Of a stretch of 64,000 nt of DNA, positions 1 through 8,984 are shown piece after piece; positions within the stretch are counted from its first letter, which is position 1, and each line of letters opens with the position of its first letter. Origin of the DNA: Candidatus Photodesmus katoptron Akat1 (GTDB lineage Bacteria > Pseudomonadota > Gammaproteobacteria > Enterobacterales > Vibrionaceae); contig NZ_AMSD01000001.1 in NCBI RefSeq assembly GCF_000478685.1, positions 491,627-555,626 on the forward strand, in the 5' to 3' direction. The notes beneath the pieces are model-generated. The model searched no databases, was not told the origin of the DNA, and saw nothing but the letters and a program-made list of their open reading frames with translations. Position numbers and translations under genes: made by a program.

Positions 1-133
1 CCTAATCTTTTTTCTAAGTGCAATTTAATAAGTCTAGCAAACTAGCAAACAATTTATATTTTAATTTAATAGTATAAATCTAGATTATTTTTTCAATAAG
101 TTAAAAAGTTAACAATACTAATAAATTTTAATA

Positions 134-961
134 TTATTTTAGTTGATAAACAATTCCAGGATTACAATGAATCATCTCAAAACGATCAGTTAATCCAGAT
201 AAAGATTCTGATGCTCCAAGAAATAAATATCCACCAGGATTAAGAGTATTTGCGATTTGATCTAATACCTGAGATCTCATCCCTATTGAAAAATAAATCA
301 AAACATTACGGCAAAAAACAACATCAAATTTACCAAGAGATACATAACTTTTCATGAGATTATGTAATCGAAAATCAATCAAACGTTTAACATTATCTTT
401 AATTTTCATTCGACCATTACCAAGATTTATAAAAAAGTCCTGACGACGTTGAAGAGAAAGACCACGCTCAAGTGCTAAAGTATCATAGATACCAGCACGA
501 CATAGATCTAACATACTATTAGAAATATCAGTTGCAGTTATAAATATACTTGGAAAAATCCCCGGATCATTTCCTTGAGATTCTAATATGGTCATTGCAA
601 TAGAATAAGGTTCCCAACCAGATGAACTTGCCGAAGACCATATTTTAATTAACCGATTAACAGAAGTGATCTCTGGCAATATTTTTTCTGACAACACGGT
701 AAACGGATAATTATCTCTAAACCATAAAGTTTCATTAGTGGTCATGGCATCCACAGCAGCAGCCCGTAAATCTCGATTGCTGTCTATAGCAACATTGCGT
801 AATAATTCAGATAAAGAAGCTACATTAAATTTAGTTATTAATGGAGTTAAACGACTTCTTACTAAATATTGTTTATTATCTCCCAAAACGATACCACATT
901 GTGCTTCTAAAAAAATCCTAAATTTTTTGTATTCTTGATCAGTAATAATTATAGATCCCAT
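134..961 (-). CDS. cheR: Chemotaxis protein methyltransferase CheR
   Basis: S-adenosylmethionine-dependent methyltransferase that methylates glutamates on chemoreceptors for adaptation; cytoplasmic. The 275 aa length is normal. An N-terminal helical domain (about 1-75) is followed by a Rossmann methyltransferase domain: the SAM loop lies at 109-118 (SSASSSGWEP), an acidic strand end at 143-147 (ATDIS), the conserved CRNVLIYF at 217-224 and GASESL at 249-254. A Trp stands at 116 in the SAM loop where Gln or Glu is usual. An AAGAGGT ribosome site precedes the ATG. It lies 18 bp downstream of cheV on the same strand, as in vibrio flagellar clusters, so the two are probably co-transcribed. The flgB operon that usually follows is not visible in the 133 bp left of it. 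Confidence 0.95.
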   Translation of the reverse strand: MGSIIITDQEYKKFRIFLEAQCGIVLGDNKQYLVRSRLTPLITKFNVASLSELLRNVAIDSNRDLRAAAVDAMTTNETLWFRDNYPFTVLSEKILPEITSVNRLIKIWSSASSSGWEPYSIAMTILESQGNDPGIFPSIFITATDISNSMLDLCRAGIYDTLALERGLSLQRRQDFFINLGNGRMKIKDNVKRLIDFRLHNLMKSYVSLGKFDVVFCRNVLIYFSIGMRSQVLDQIANTLNPGGYLFLGASESLSGLTDRFEMIHCNPGIVYQLK

Positions 962-979
962 TTATACCTCTTGAGTACT

Positions 980-1903
980 TTATTTCATTAGCGCGGTCTT
1001 GACTGCATTACCAAGTTCATTAGGATTAAATTTAGCAATAAATAAATTTGCTCCAACTCGTTCTACCATTGCTTGATTAAAAACACCGCTCAAAGAAGAA
1101 TGAAGGATGACATATAAATCTTTTAAATCAGAATTACTTCGAATTTCTGCTGTCAATGTATAACCGTCCATTCCTGGCATTTCAATATCCGAAATAACTA
1201 AAGCAATTTGATCATATATGTTACCTTTGCGGGACATCTCTAACAGTTTTTCATATGCTTCTTTGCCATTTTTAACAGTCAGCACTTCAAAACCAATAGA
1301 AGAAATTGCTAGCTCTACCTGCTTTCTCGCTACTGCGGAATCATCAGCAATCAAAACACGGCGCACTATATCTTTTCTAACTTGATTTATTTCTTCAACA
1401 ATTAATGGATTCATTTTATTACTAATTGGTGCTATTTCTGCTAAAATTTTTTCTACATCAAGTATTTCTACTAACTCATTATCGATATTAGTAACAGCTG
1501 TTAGATAATTTCCTTTACCTGCTCCGTCTGGTGGAGAAAGAATTTCCTCCCAGCGCATATTAATAATTCGCTCTACTGAGCCAACTAAAAAAGCTTGAAT
1601 AGTACGATTAAATTCTGTGATAATGGTAAAACATCTGTTTGTGTTAGTAGTTGCTTTTCCACCAACCGCTAAATTTAAATCGATAACAGAGATAGTATAA
1701 CCACGGACATGGGCAATTCCTCTGATAAGACGATGAGAATTTGGTATCAAAGTAAGCCTTGGACATTGAAGAACTTCTTTTACTTTGAATACATTAATCC
1801 CATAACGCTGACTCCCTCCTGTTAAACGAAAAGTCAATAATTCTAAACGATTCTGACCTACAAGTTGTGTGCGTTGATTTACTGAATCAAGGATACCAGT
1901 CAT
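980..1903 (-). CDS. cheV: Chemotaxis coupling protein CheV (CheW-REC)
   Basis: Scaffold that links chemoreceptors to the CheA kinase and carries its own receiver for adaptation. An N-terminal CheW-like domain (about 15-160, with the hydrophobic RGIAHVRGYTISVIDLN stretch at 61-77) is followed by a response-regulator receiver domain (about 182-305). The receiver keeps the acidic pair D187-D188 and the phospho-acceptor D239 in ISDIEMPGMDG, plus the conserved Ser and Lys near 270 and 291 (HSSLSG, AKFNP). Length 307 aa is typical. It is the first gene of the cheV-cheR pair and is divergent from flgA, with 75 bp between the start codons. A GAGG site lies about 13 bases before the ATG. Confidence 0.95.
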   Translation of the reverse strand: MTGILDSVNQRTQLVGQNRLELLTFRLTGGSQRYGINVFKVKEVLQCPRLTLIPNSHRLIRGIAHVRGYTISVIDLNLAVGGKATTNTNRCFTIITEFNRTIQAFLVGSVERIINMRWEEILSPPDGAGKGNYLTAVTNIDNELVEILDVEKILAEIAPISNKMNPLIVEEINQVRKDIVRRVLIADDSAVARKQVELAISSIGFEVLTVKNGKEAYEKLLEMSRKGNIYDQIALVISDIEMPGMDGYTLTAEIRSNSDLKDLYVILHSSLSGVFNQAMVERVGANLFIAKFNPNELGNAVKTALMK

Positions 1904-1978
1904 ACACTTATTTGAACCTCAAATTTTTATAAAAAAGATGAAAGATAAACAGACCATCTAAAAATTAAGAGAAAAACG

Positions 1979-2707
1979 ATGATATATTTAAAATCATGTT
2001 GGCGGTTTTCTTCTATAACTAAGTGTAGAGCTTTATATATTTTTTTTTATTGCTCTTTTAGTTTTTGTTTATATTCTTCAACAGAAGATCAAATAAAAAT
2101 CATTCAAAAAACTGCTGAAGACTATATAATTAGCCATATTAATATACCAGAATCAAAAGAACGAATAAAAGTAAAAGCATCTAATATCCGTTGGCGATCC
2201 TTCATCACTAACTGTTCTTCTCCTTTAATTCCTTCATCTCCTTCTTTAAATTTTTCAACTAGAAATATAACTGTTCTTATTCAATGCAAAGAAGATAATT
2301 GGAAAATCTATGTTCCTGTTCAAATAACTCGGTTTATACCTCAAATTATAATGACTTCTTCCCTAAATACTGGTCAAATTATCAAGCCTGATCATATCAC
2401 AATTAGAATGACAGATTTATATTATTTTCATAGACAGGGAGTTTCTTCATTAGAGGAAGTAATTGGAGCTAAAGTTAAAAGAAATTTATACATTGGTGAT
2501 TTTTTAGAAATTAATGATGTGTGTATAGTATGCCGTAATGATATAGTTACCATTAAAGCAATAATGAAAGGCATAACAATTACCGATAAAGGAATAGCTC
2601 TTAAAGACGGGCATAATGGTGAAAAAATAAAAGTAAAAAACAAGAAATCTAAACAAATTATTGAGGGAATAATAACAGGATCTGGTGAGGTTACAGTACA
2701 GATTTAA
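1979..2707 (+). CDS. flgA: Flagellar P-ring chaperone FlgA
   Basis: Periplasmic chaperone for assembly of the flagellar P ring (FlgI) around the rod. A hydrophobic, Cys- and Phe-rich N-terminal segment at about 18-35 acts as signal peptide. The C-terminal half (about 115-242) is the SAF/ChapFlgA fold: the phrase TGQIIKPDHI is followed by GITITDKGIALKDGHNGEKI and a terminal GEVTV strand, as in FlgA. The 242 aa length is normal. It starts the rightward flagellar unit and faces cheV divergently. In vibrios the next genes are flgM and flgN; here only flgN follows. Confidence 0.9.
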   Translation: MIYLKSCWRFSSITKCRALYIFFYCSFSFCLYSSTEDQIKIIQKTAEDYIISHINIPESKERIKVKASNIRWRSFITNCSSPLIPSSPSLNFSTRNITVLIQCKEDNWKIYVPVQITRFIPQIIMTSSLNTGQIIKPDHITIRMTDLYYFHRQGVSSLEEVIGAKVKRNLYIGDFLEINDVCIVCRNDIVTIKAIMKGITITDKGIALKDGHNGEKIKVKNKKSKQIIEGIITGSGEVTVQI

Positions 2708-2732
2708 TTCTTTATTTTTAATTGGTTTTAGG

Positions 2733-2750
2733 CTGATATTGTCATATCAG
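2733..2750 (+). terminator. Hairpin after flgA
   Basis: CTGATAT-TGTC-ATATCAG is a perfect 7-bp stem with a 4-base loop beginning 26 bases past the flgA stop. The following bases are T-poor, so it is a weak candidate terminator. The rest of the 234-bp flgA-flgN gap shows no readable flgM in any frame. Confidence 0.4.
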
Positions 2751-2941
2751 TAATTGTCACTTAGAATCTAATCAAGGTATGTTTTAAGAAATACGATAGC
2801 ACTACTAAATTCAGATGTGTTCAATGCTACTAACTATCTAGGTATTTAAAGATATAGATTACTAAACTAACAAGTATTAATCCAATAATAAAATAAATAA
2901 GCATTAGATGATAAAAAAGATAAAGCAATTTAAGGACTATT

Positions 2942-3367
2942 ATGAAAGTGTTATCTGACTTACTTGTTTATCAGCTTAAAAATGCAACCCAACTAGCTGC
3001 GCTTTTAGAAAAAGAGAAACTAGCTATTGCTAATCGAAATTCTTCTCAAATAGAATTCCTGGCTAAGGAAAAAATAGCTCTTATAGAACAATTAAAGGAA
3101 ACTGATAATCATATTAATTCGTATCCTGATATTTCTAACATAATAAAAATCAAAAACTTTAGTAAGCAAATAGATAAAATATATTCAATTATTCGAGAAT
3201 GCAAAGTATTAAATTTAATTAATGGTGAGGTACTTGAACGAGTCCGATTAAGTTTTAGTAGATTACATAGTTTAATACAAGAAGATAATGAAAATGGAAG
3301 TATAATTTACAATTCAGTTGGTAAAAAATTTACGATAAACACCCCAGGAACTGATATCAAAGTTTAA
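2942..3367 (+). CDS. flgN: Flagellar export chaperone FlgN
   Basis: Cytoplasmic export chaperone for the hook-filament junction proteins FlgK and FlgL. The 141 aa are predicted to be almost wholly helical, with the family pattern of an N-terminal LLxxExxAIxNR helix (about 15-35) followed by EKIALIEQLKETD. An AAGGA ribosome site sits 6 bases before the ATG. Position and strand (after flgA, before flgP) match the vibrio flgA-flgM-flgN order with flgM removed. Assignment rests on length, helix pattern and context. Confidence 0.85.
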   Translation: MKVLSDLLVYQLKNATQLAALLEKEKLAIANRNSSQIEFLAKEKIALIEQLKETDNHINSYPDISNIIKIKNFSKQIDKIYSIIRECKVLNLINGEVLERVRLSFSRLHSLIQEDNENGSIIYNSVGKKFTINTPGTDIKV

Positions 3368-3389
3368 AAAATATTATTTTCCATTTAAA

Positions 3390-3803
3390 TCAGAAAATAG
3401 CTTTTTTAGGCCTATCTGGAACATGATATATCTCCTTTATTTTACAATAATCGCGACGAAGTTGATTCATCTTCTCAATATTCAAACGAAGTTCTGTCAC
3501 GTAGTTATCTCCAACTTTATAATTACGTACTACTTCCGCTCCTACAATCAAACCATCTACAATGCTGGTTGCTATATCAGAAACTCTCATACCATAAATC
3601 TGCTCTGTAAGCTCTCGATAAGCATCTAGCTTTGAAGCTCGTATAGCATGTATCTGTTTTTCTTCATAAGTTTCTCCTTCTTGCTGAGTAATATTAGCGT
3701 AACCTACTGCTGTAAACCAATCTTGTCTATATTTATTACTCCTATACAAAGGCTGACAACCAATAAGAATCACAATAGAAATTAATACGTACCATTTATT
3801 CAA
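3390..3803 (-). CDS. flgP: Flagellar outer-membrane lipoprotein FlgP
   Basis: Outer-membrane lipoprotein of the vibrio flagellar basal structure, needed for full motility. The N terminus has a hydrophobic signal with a lipobox at about 13-16 (LIGC) and is followed by the LPP20-type domain, including RASKLDAYRELTEQIYGMRV (about 53-72), GAEVVRNYKVGDNYVTELRL and a short Arg-Pro-rich tail. Length 137 aa is near normal. The ATG overlaps the flgO stop by 4 bases (ATGA), so the two are translationally coupled. It converges on flgN with a 22-bp gap. Confidence 0.93.
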   Translation of the reverse strand: MNKWYVLISIVILIGCQPLYRSNKYRQDWFTAVGYANITQQEGETYEEKQIHAIRASKLDAYRELTEQIYGMRVSDIATSIVDGLIVGAEVVRNYKVGDNYVTELRLNIEKMNQLRRDYCKIKEIYHVPDRPKKAIF

Positions 3804-4447
3804 AACAACCTCCTAAAGGACAAATTAAAAGTATAAGGCTCGATAATATTCGAACTCAAACGAATTAAGTGACCATTTTCTATACTAATAGAGTTTAATA
3901 TATCTAGATCACGACCAATAGCTTCTATTGGTAAAAAGCCCTGTGCTGTAGCAACAACTATACGAGAATTCATTTCCACTATACGAGCATTAATTGCTAT
4001 GCCACCCTTTTGATGTAACATTGTACCTGTCAGGATATATTGAATTTTCTGTTCCCTAGAAAGCTTTTTCCAGTTACGACTAAATACAAAGTCACCTTGC
4101 TGAGTTACTTGAATTGATCCAGTAGTTTTAAAATCAACTACATTAAACCCACGACGTTGAAACTGATAGATAAAACTTTCTGCTAATAAATTGCCCAACC
4201 AATTTGTTGTATCTATATCCTGTAGGTCTACAAATGAAACTACAGCTATTGGTTTATTCCTTGATAAATTTATATTAGAAATCATTAAATCTTCAGTCAT
4301 ACTCTGAATAAAAAAATCCAATGCATGACGGGGTTTTTTTTTAAACATAAATAGAGACTTTAAGTAAAATTGTTTCCCATCATGAATTGGATCATAAGTA
4401 CAAGCAGTTAACAATACCACTAAACTTAATGACAACCATTTATTCAT
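3800..4447 (-). CDS. flgO: Flagellar outer-membrane lipoprotein FlgO
   Basis: FlgO is an outer-membrane lipoprotein that stabilises the sheathed flagellum of vibrios together with FlgP and FlgT. I start at the ATG at 4447 rather than the upstream in-frame ATG at 4537: the later start gives a clean lipoprotein signal (LVVLLTAC, lipobox near residue 16) and has a GGAG site 10 bases before it, giving 215 aa. The FlgO domain follows (about 50-190; IAVVSFVDLQD, LAESFIYQFQRRGFNVVDF, YILTGTMLHQKGG). It is divergent from flgT across 159 bp that must hold both promoters. Confidence 0.92.
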   Translation of the reverse strand: MNKWLSLSLVVLLTACTYDPIHDGKQFYLKSLFMFKKKPRHALDFFIQSMTEDLMISNINLSRNKPIAVVSFVDLQDIDTTNWLGNLLAESFIYQFQRRGFNVVDFKTTGSIQVTQQGDFVFSRNWKKLSREQKIQYILTGTMLHQKGGIAINARIVEMNSRIVVATAQGFLPIEAIGRDLDILNSISIENGHLIRLSSNIIEPYTFNLSFRRLF

Positions 4448-4606
4448 TTTTTTGAATTCTCCAAAAATATTAAGATATCTATTAATATGTTGATTGATCA
4501 ATAAGATTCTTGTTTCATAGATAAAACTTACTTGCATTTAACTTATTGTTAAATAACAATGAAGAAAAATTGAATTTTATAATAAGTAATCATACCTAAA
4601 ATAACA

Positions 4607-5752
4607 ATGATACAAATACATAAATATGTACCACAATTTTTTTTAGTACTGTACTTAGTATTTTATACAGCACACTCTTTTGCTGTATGGTATGAGGTCA
4701 CAGGAACTTCGAGAATACTTTCTTCTGAAAGAATAGCACGTGCTCGTGCTTTGGAAGATGCCTTATTTAAGGCTGTTAGCTTTTCTGGTAAAAATATTGG
4801 TACCATTAATAGTTTAATCCCTTTTTTAAAAGAGCATAAAACAAAATACCACTTTGAAAATCATTTAGTTCGTCATATGCTTATTGAGAAACAAGAAATA
4901 GAAAATAATATCTTTTTTGTAAAAGCCAAAATTCAAATTCTTCAATCAAGAAAAATCTGCGATAATCAGTATAAAAAAACATTTTTAGTAAGCAACATTA
5001 ATTTAGCTTATCCAGAACAAGCGGTTTTGGGCCAGATTTACAATATAGGTGAAGATTTTTCTCGTATTATTAGTCGTCAATTAAACCAAGAATCAAGGAG
5101 CTTTATATCTGTTGGTACAACTAATTATGAGATAGACAAAGCTTATCCAGAACGATTAATAATGATTGCCAAGGATGCACAAGCTCAATTTATTATTACT
5201 GGCACTATTACAGATTTAACAATAACGTCTGATGAAAAAAAAAATCAAAACAAGAATTCTACAGTTCGCCAATTTGCAATTGAAATACAAGTTTTTGATG
5301 GAAAAACTGGCCAAAAAATATATGATCAAAACTATCGAGAAGTTGCTAAATGGTCATTTGCTAAAGTCACTCAAGTAAATACTAAAAGCGCTAATTTCTG
5401 GCTGTCAGATTACGGAGAAATGATTTTACAAGTCAATCGTAGAATAATGTTGGACCTAGAATCTCAAATGTCTTGCAAAATAACTTTACCAGAAATTATT
5501 TCTAAACTAGAAAACATAGTAACTATGAACTTAGGACGCTTACATGGAGTAAAAAAAGGAGATAAACTTCAGCTTTGGCATATGAATTCATTTACTGACT
5601 CACAAGGATTTCTTAGAAAGAGAATAAATCAAAGTGATATCACCCTAACTGTTTCTCGTGTTTATGAGAATCAATCAGAACTTAAAATTAACGAAGTAGA
5701 ATTAGGTAAAAGTATTCAAATCGGTGATTTTGTACAAAAATTACCGTCATAA
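4607..5752 (+). CDS. flgT: Flagellar H-ring assembly protein FlgT
   Basis: Periplasmic protein of the H ring that anchors the sodium-driven vibrio motor. A signal peptide spans about 1-26 (cut after HSFA), followed by the FlgT N-terminal domain (WYEVTGTSRI..., GxxALEDALFKAV, about 27-115), the middle domain resembling TolB N-terminal folds (FIITGTITDL near 203) and a C-terminal SH3-like domain (LGRLHGVKKGDKLQLW about 315-330). Length 381 aa is normal. It faces flgO/flgP. Retention of a vibrio-specific motor part in an otherwise decaying genome argues that motility is still selected. Confidence 0.92.
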   Translation: MIQIHKYVPQFFLVLYLVFYTAHSFAVWYEVTGTSRILSSERIARARALEDALFKAVSFSGKNIGTINSLIPFLKEHKTKYHFENHLVRHMLIEKQEIENNIFFVKAKIQILQSRKICDNQYKKTFLVSNINLAYPEQAVLGQIYNIGEDFSRIISRQLNQESRSFISVGTTNYEIDKAYPERLIMIAKDAQAQFIITGTITDLTITSDEKKNQNKNSTVRQFAIEIQVFDGKTGQKIYDQNYREVAKWSFAKVTQVNTKSANFWLSDYGEMILQVNRRIMLDLESQMSCKITLPEIISKLENIVTMNLGRLHGVKKGDKLQLWHMNSFTDSQGFLRKRINQSDITLTVSRVYENQSELKINEVELGKSIQIGDFVQKLPS

Positions 5753-6042
5753 TAGTATAAGTAAAATTAAACGACGTATTTTAAACGCTTGCCTAAATAT
5801 AATCTACTATATAATCAAACAAATGTGTATAATCCTGCCTGCTTTGCTTTCTAAACAAAAAAACACATTTATTTATAATGCAAACCTACTATCCAGACCA
5901 CTAATAAAGCAGAACAATAAATTAATCTTTGGATTAAAAAAAATAAACCCTAAACCTTCTCATGTTTTTAAAATTGAGCTTTTTAGTAAGGTTAAATAGA
6001 AACTTTCATCTTAATTTACACTATTTTATAAGGGTTTTTAAT

Positions 6043-6879
6043 ATGATACTAGAATCCTCTAGCTTAATCATTTGGGTGTTACTTGCTTTTGCTATTATAC
6101 TTTCATTTTTAAGAAGAACACTATCAACAATCATAGTACTTTCCACAACATTAATAGCCGCATTTTTTTTAGATCAACTTGATATTTCAGCCCTTATCTC
6201 AACTATTCTGATTTTTATATTGTCATATAAAACACCTTTATTAAAAAAAAAATGGAAACAAATATCATTATCTATTATTACACTTTGGTCATTAGGTGTA
6301 TTTTTTCATGTAATTCCAGGTTTTCATAATTTTAAAGTACTAGATAATGTAATAGCAGGACCCAAAAGCGGTCCTTTTACTATGTATTTAAATCTTGATA
6401 AGCCTCTTATCTTTTTTGTTTTACTGCTAGCATTGCCAAAAATAATGGAACCTCATCCTCCAATACCTAACATAAAAGCAATTTTCATCACAATATTCCC
6501 TTTATTTAGTTTATTATTTATTGCCTCTTTAATAAAAGCTATACAACTTGAACTAACTATACCAAGCTGGTGGTGGATTTTTGCTTTTAATAATTTGCTT
6601 TTTACATGTGTATCTGAAGAATCTTTCTTTAGAGCATATATACAAAAAAACATTACTACTCAAATTGGATGGATTCCAGGACTTGTTTTAGCTAGTTTAT
6701 TGTTTGGATTAGCACATTTTTCTGGTGGTTTATTACTTATTTTTTTTTCTACATTAGCTGGTTTAGGTTATGGAAGTATTTTTCATTTTAGCCATCGACT
6801 ATGGGTAGGTGTATTATTTCATTTTTTGTTTAATTTTATTCATCTTATTTTTTTTACTTACCCAATACTTGCTAAGTAA
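6043..6879 (+). CDS. CPBP-family intramembrane metalloprotease
   Basis: Predicted polytopic membrane protease of the CPBP/CAAX-Rce1 family, with about eight hydrophobic helices. The catalytic pattern is present: EESFFRAYIQ (motif 1, EExxxR), then HFSGG about 30 residues later and HFLFNFIHL near the C terminus (HxxxN-like). I chose the ATG at 6043, preceded by AAGGG, over the in-frame ATG at 5962; this gives 278 aa with a start directly in a membrane helix. Substrate unknown: family members process prenylated proteins, peptides or bacteriocin systems. It stands alone, 290 bp after flgT. Confidence 0.85.
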   Translation: MILESSSLIIWVLLAFAIILSFLRRTLSTIIVLSTTLIAAFFLDQLDISALISTILIFILSYKTPLLKKKWKQISLSIITLWSLGVFFHVIPGFHNFKVLDNVIAGPKSGPFTMYLNLDKPLIFFVLLLALPKIMEPHPPIPNIKAIFITIFPLFSLLFIASLIKAIQLELTIPSWWWIFAFNNLLFTCVSEESFFRAYIQKNITTQIGWIPGLVLASLLFGLAHFSGGLLLIFFSTLAGLGYGSIFHFSHRLWVGVLFHFLFNFIHLIFFTYPILAK

Positions 6880-7101
6880 AATTATTTCATCTTAAAATTT
6901 GCTTAATTATACTTTAGTGATTACTAAAAAATAAAATAATTTTTATCTTAATTTAACTTTATTATACGTCAAATAATTTATGTATTTTCTATCGAATCAA
7001 GTTTAGAATTAATCAATTATTAATCTGTAATAAATAACTTACAGAACTAAAATGCTATTGATAATGTTGGTTAAATTAAATTTTAAAAGGTTAAATCATA
7101 G

Positions 7102-8853
7102 ATGAATATACTTATGGCTTTATCTCAACTAGAAATTACTGGAGCTGAAGTTTATGCTACTACTATTGGTAATACACTTACTAATCGAGGGCATAATATT
7201 CACTATGTATCTGATACATTAACTAAATCACATGAGGGTAAATTTCATAAATTAAATTTTAACAAACGTTCTATTATCCATCGACTTTACCATTTAATAT
7301 ATCTACTATTTTTAATTAAAAAACATAATATACAATTAGTACATGCACACTCTCGTGCCTCAAGCTGGATCTGTCATATAGCCTGCAAACTTTCCAGTAT
7401 ACCTATGATTACAACAATCCATGGTTATCAACCAGTTCACTGGTCAAGAAAGGTGTTTTATGCAATAGGTGATAAAGCGCTTACAATTTGTGAAGCTGTT
7501 CATGAACAGCTTATTCATGATTTAAAAATCCCTCCTAATTATCTTCAAATTAGTCGTAATGGAATAGAAATAGAAAAGTTTTCTTGGCAAGTTGCTCCGA
7601 ACAATAAAAAACCTATCATAAGCATTATTGGCAGATTAACTGGAGAAAAAGGAAGGGTTTATTATAATTTACTCAACAAACATTTAAATTTAGAAAAATA
7701 TCATATTCAACTTATTTCAAGCTCTACGCTAAAAGAACCTTTTAGCAAAATATCATCTAAAATTAGCTTTCTTGGATATTTAGAAGATATCGTTCCAATA
7801 CTTGCTCACTCAGATTTAGTAATAGGTTCAGGGCGAGTAGCTATAGAATCTCTCTTATGTGGAAGACCTACTCTTGCAATCGGAGAAGCAGGCCTAGTTG
7901 GTCTGATAGATGAAACTAATATTAATCAAGCTATGATAACTAATTTTGGTGATATTTATTCTAAAACGATTATCAATAAAAATTTATCAGATATAAAGAA
8001 TCAAATTAAAAAAGGTCTAGACAACAAGTACTGTTTAAAGAGTATTAGGAACCAAATCAAGCAAAACTATAATTTATATAATATAGTTAATCAAGTAGAA
8101 AAAAATTATCAAACGCTCTACATGGAAAAATTACTTAAAAAAACCCCAATCATTATGTATCATCGTTTTATTCAAAACAATAATGAGAAAGGAGTGCATG
8201 GAACATATCTTCATGTTGATATGCTTGAAAAACACTTTAAATTATTAAAATGGATGGGGTTTGAAAGCCTAACATTTGAAGATTTAGCAAATATAGAATT
8301 TATTCGTCATCTTAATATTATCAAACCAGTAAAACGTTATATTATTATTACAGTAGATGATGGTTATGAAGATAACTACCATCTGTTATTACCACTTCTT
8401 AAAAAGTATAATTTTAAAGCTATAATATATACTGTTACTGGAGAAAAAATTAATCGCTGGGATACAGAAGTTACAACTTGTCCAGAAATACCAATACCAT
8501 TAATGACTAATAAACAACTTAAAACCATTTCCAACTCAGGCTATATTGAAATAGGAGGTCATACTCTGACTCACCCTCGTCTAAATACATTGAATTTTGA
8601 GCAACAACAATATGAAATCGAAAAAAACAAAATCTACCTAGAGGCTTTACTTGATAAAAAGTTAACTTCTTTCGCTTATCCTTATGGAACCTATAATCAA
8701 GATTCTGAAAATATAATCAAGGAAGTTGGATATAAATTTGCTGTTATAACTAACGAACAGTCACTCAATACTAACATTAACTTTTATCAGATTCCTAGAA
8801 TAGCTATATTTCCAAGAACTACAATCTTTGGTTTATGGCGGAAATTACACTAA
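7102..8853 (+). CDS. Fused GT4 glycosyltransferase / polysaccharide deacetylase
   Basis: A two-domain protein of 583 aa. Residues 1-345 are a GT-B fold family 4 glycosyltransferase: the N-terminal GAEVYATTIGNTLTNRGH, the acceptor-side VHAHSRASSW and TTIHGYQP, the linker SRNGIEIEKF, then a C-terminal nucleotide-sugar half with IGRLTGEKG and GSGRVAIESLLCGRP. Residues 350-583 are a NodB-type carbohydrate esterase 4 domain, with metal/catalytic motif TVDDGYEDN at about 417-425, GGHTLTHPR at about 485-493 and SFAYPYGTYN. The gene heads the LPS-core cluster before waaL. It may add a sugar to the core and deacetylate it or a related glycan; the exact substrate cannot be read from sequence. Confidence 0.88.
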   Translation: MNILMALSQLEITGAEVYATTIGNTLTNRGHNIHYVSDTLTKSHEGKFHKLNFNKRSIIHRLYHLIYLLFLIKKHNIQLVHAHSRASSWICHIACKLSSIPMITTIHGYQPVHWSRKVFYAIGDKALTICEAVHEQLIHDLKIPPNYLQISRNGIEIEKFSWQVAPNNKKPIISIIGRLTGEKGRVYYNLLNKHLNLEKYHIQLISSSTLKEPFSKISSKISFLGYLEDIVPILAHSDLVIGSGRVAIESLLCGRPTLAIGEAGLVGLIDETNINQAMITNFGDIYSKTIINKNLSDIKNQIKKGLDNKYCLKSIRNQIKQNYNLYNIVNQVEKNYQTLYMEKLLKKTPIIMYHRFIQNNNEKGVHGTYLHVDMLEKHFKLLKWMGFESLTFEDLANIEFIRHLNIIKPVKRYIIITVDDGYEDNYHLLLPLLKKYNFKAIIYTVTGEKINRWDTEVTTCPEIPIPLMTNKQLKTISNSGYIEIGGHTLTHPRLNTLNFEQQQYEIEKNKIYLEALLDKKLTSFAYPYGTYNQDSENIIKEVGYKFAVITNEQSLNTNINFYQIPRIAIFPRTTIFGLWRKLH

Positions 8854-8984
8854 CATCATGAAAAACAATTTAATATATATATCTAATAAGTCTATATAAT
8901 ATGTATTGCTTTTCTGATAACTTAGATAACTTAGCCTTTTTATATTTATTACCATATCCACGGATTAGATGTAGATAAAATACT

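Noticed and set aside
2708..2941. Degenerate flgM in the flgA-flgN gap
   Set aside because: I read the gap for FlgM-like sequence and found no match; a short open stretch near 2787-2848 does not resemble the family.
5724..5999. 91-codon plus-strand frame after flgT
   Set aside because: It overlaps the flgT end, has no ribosome site and no recognisable motif; AT-rich chance frame.
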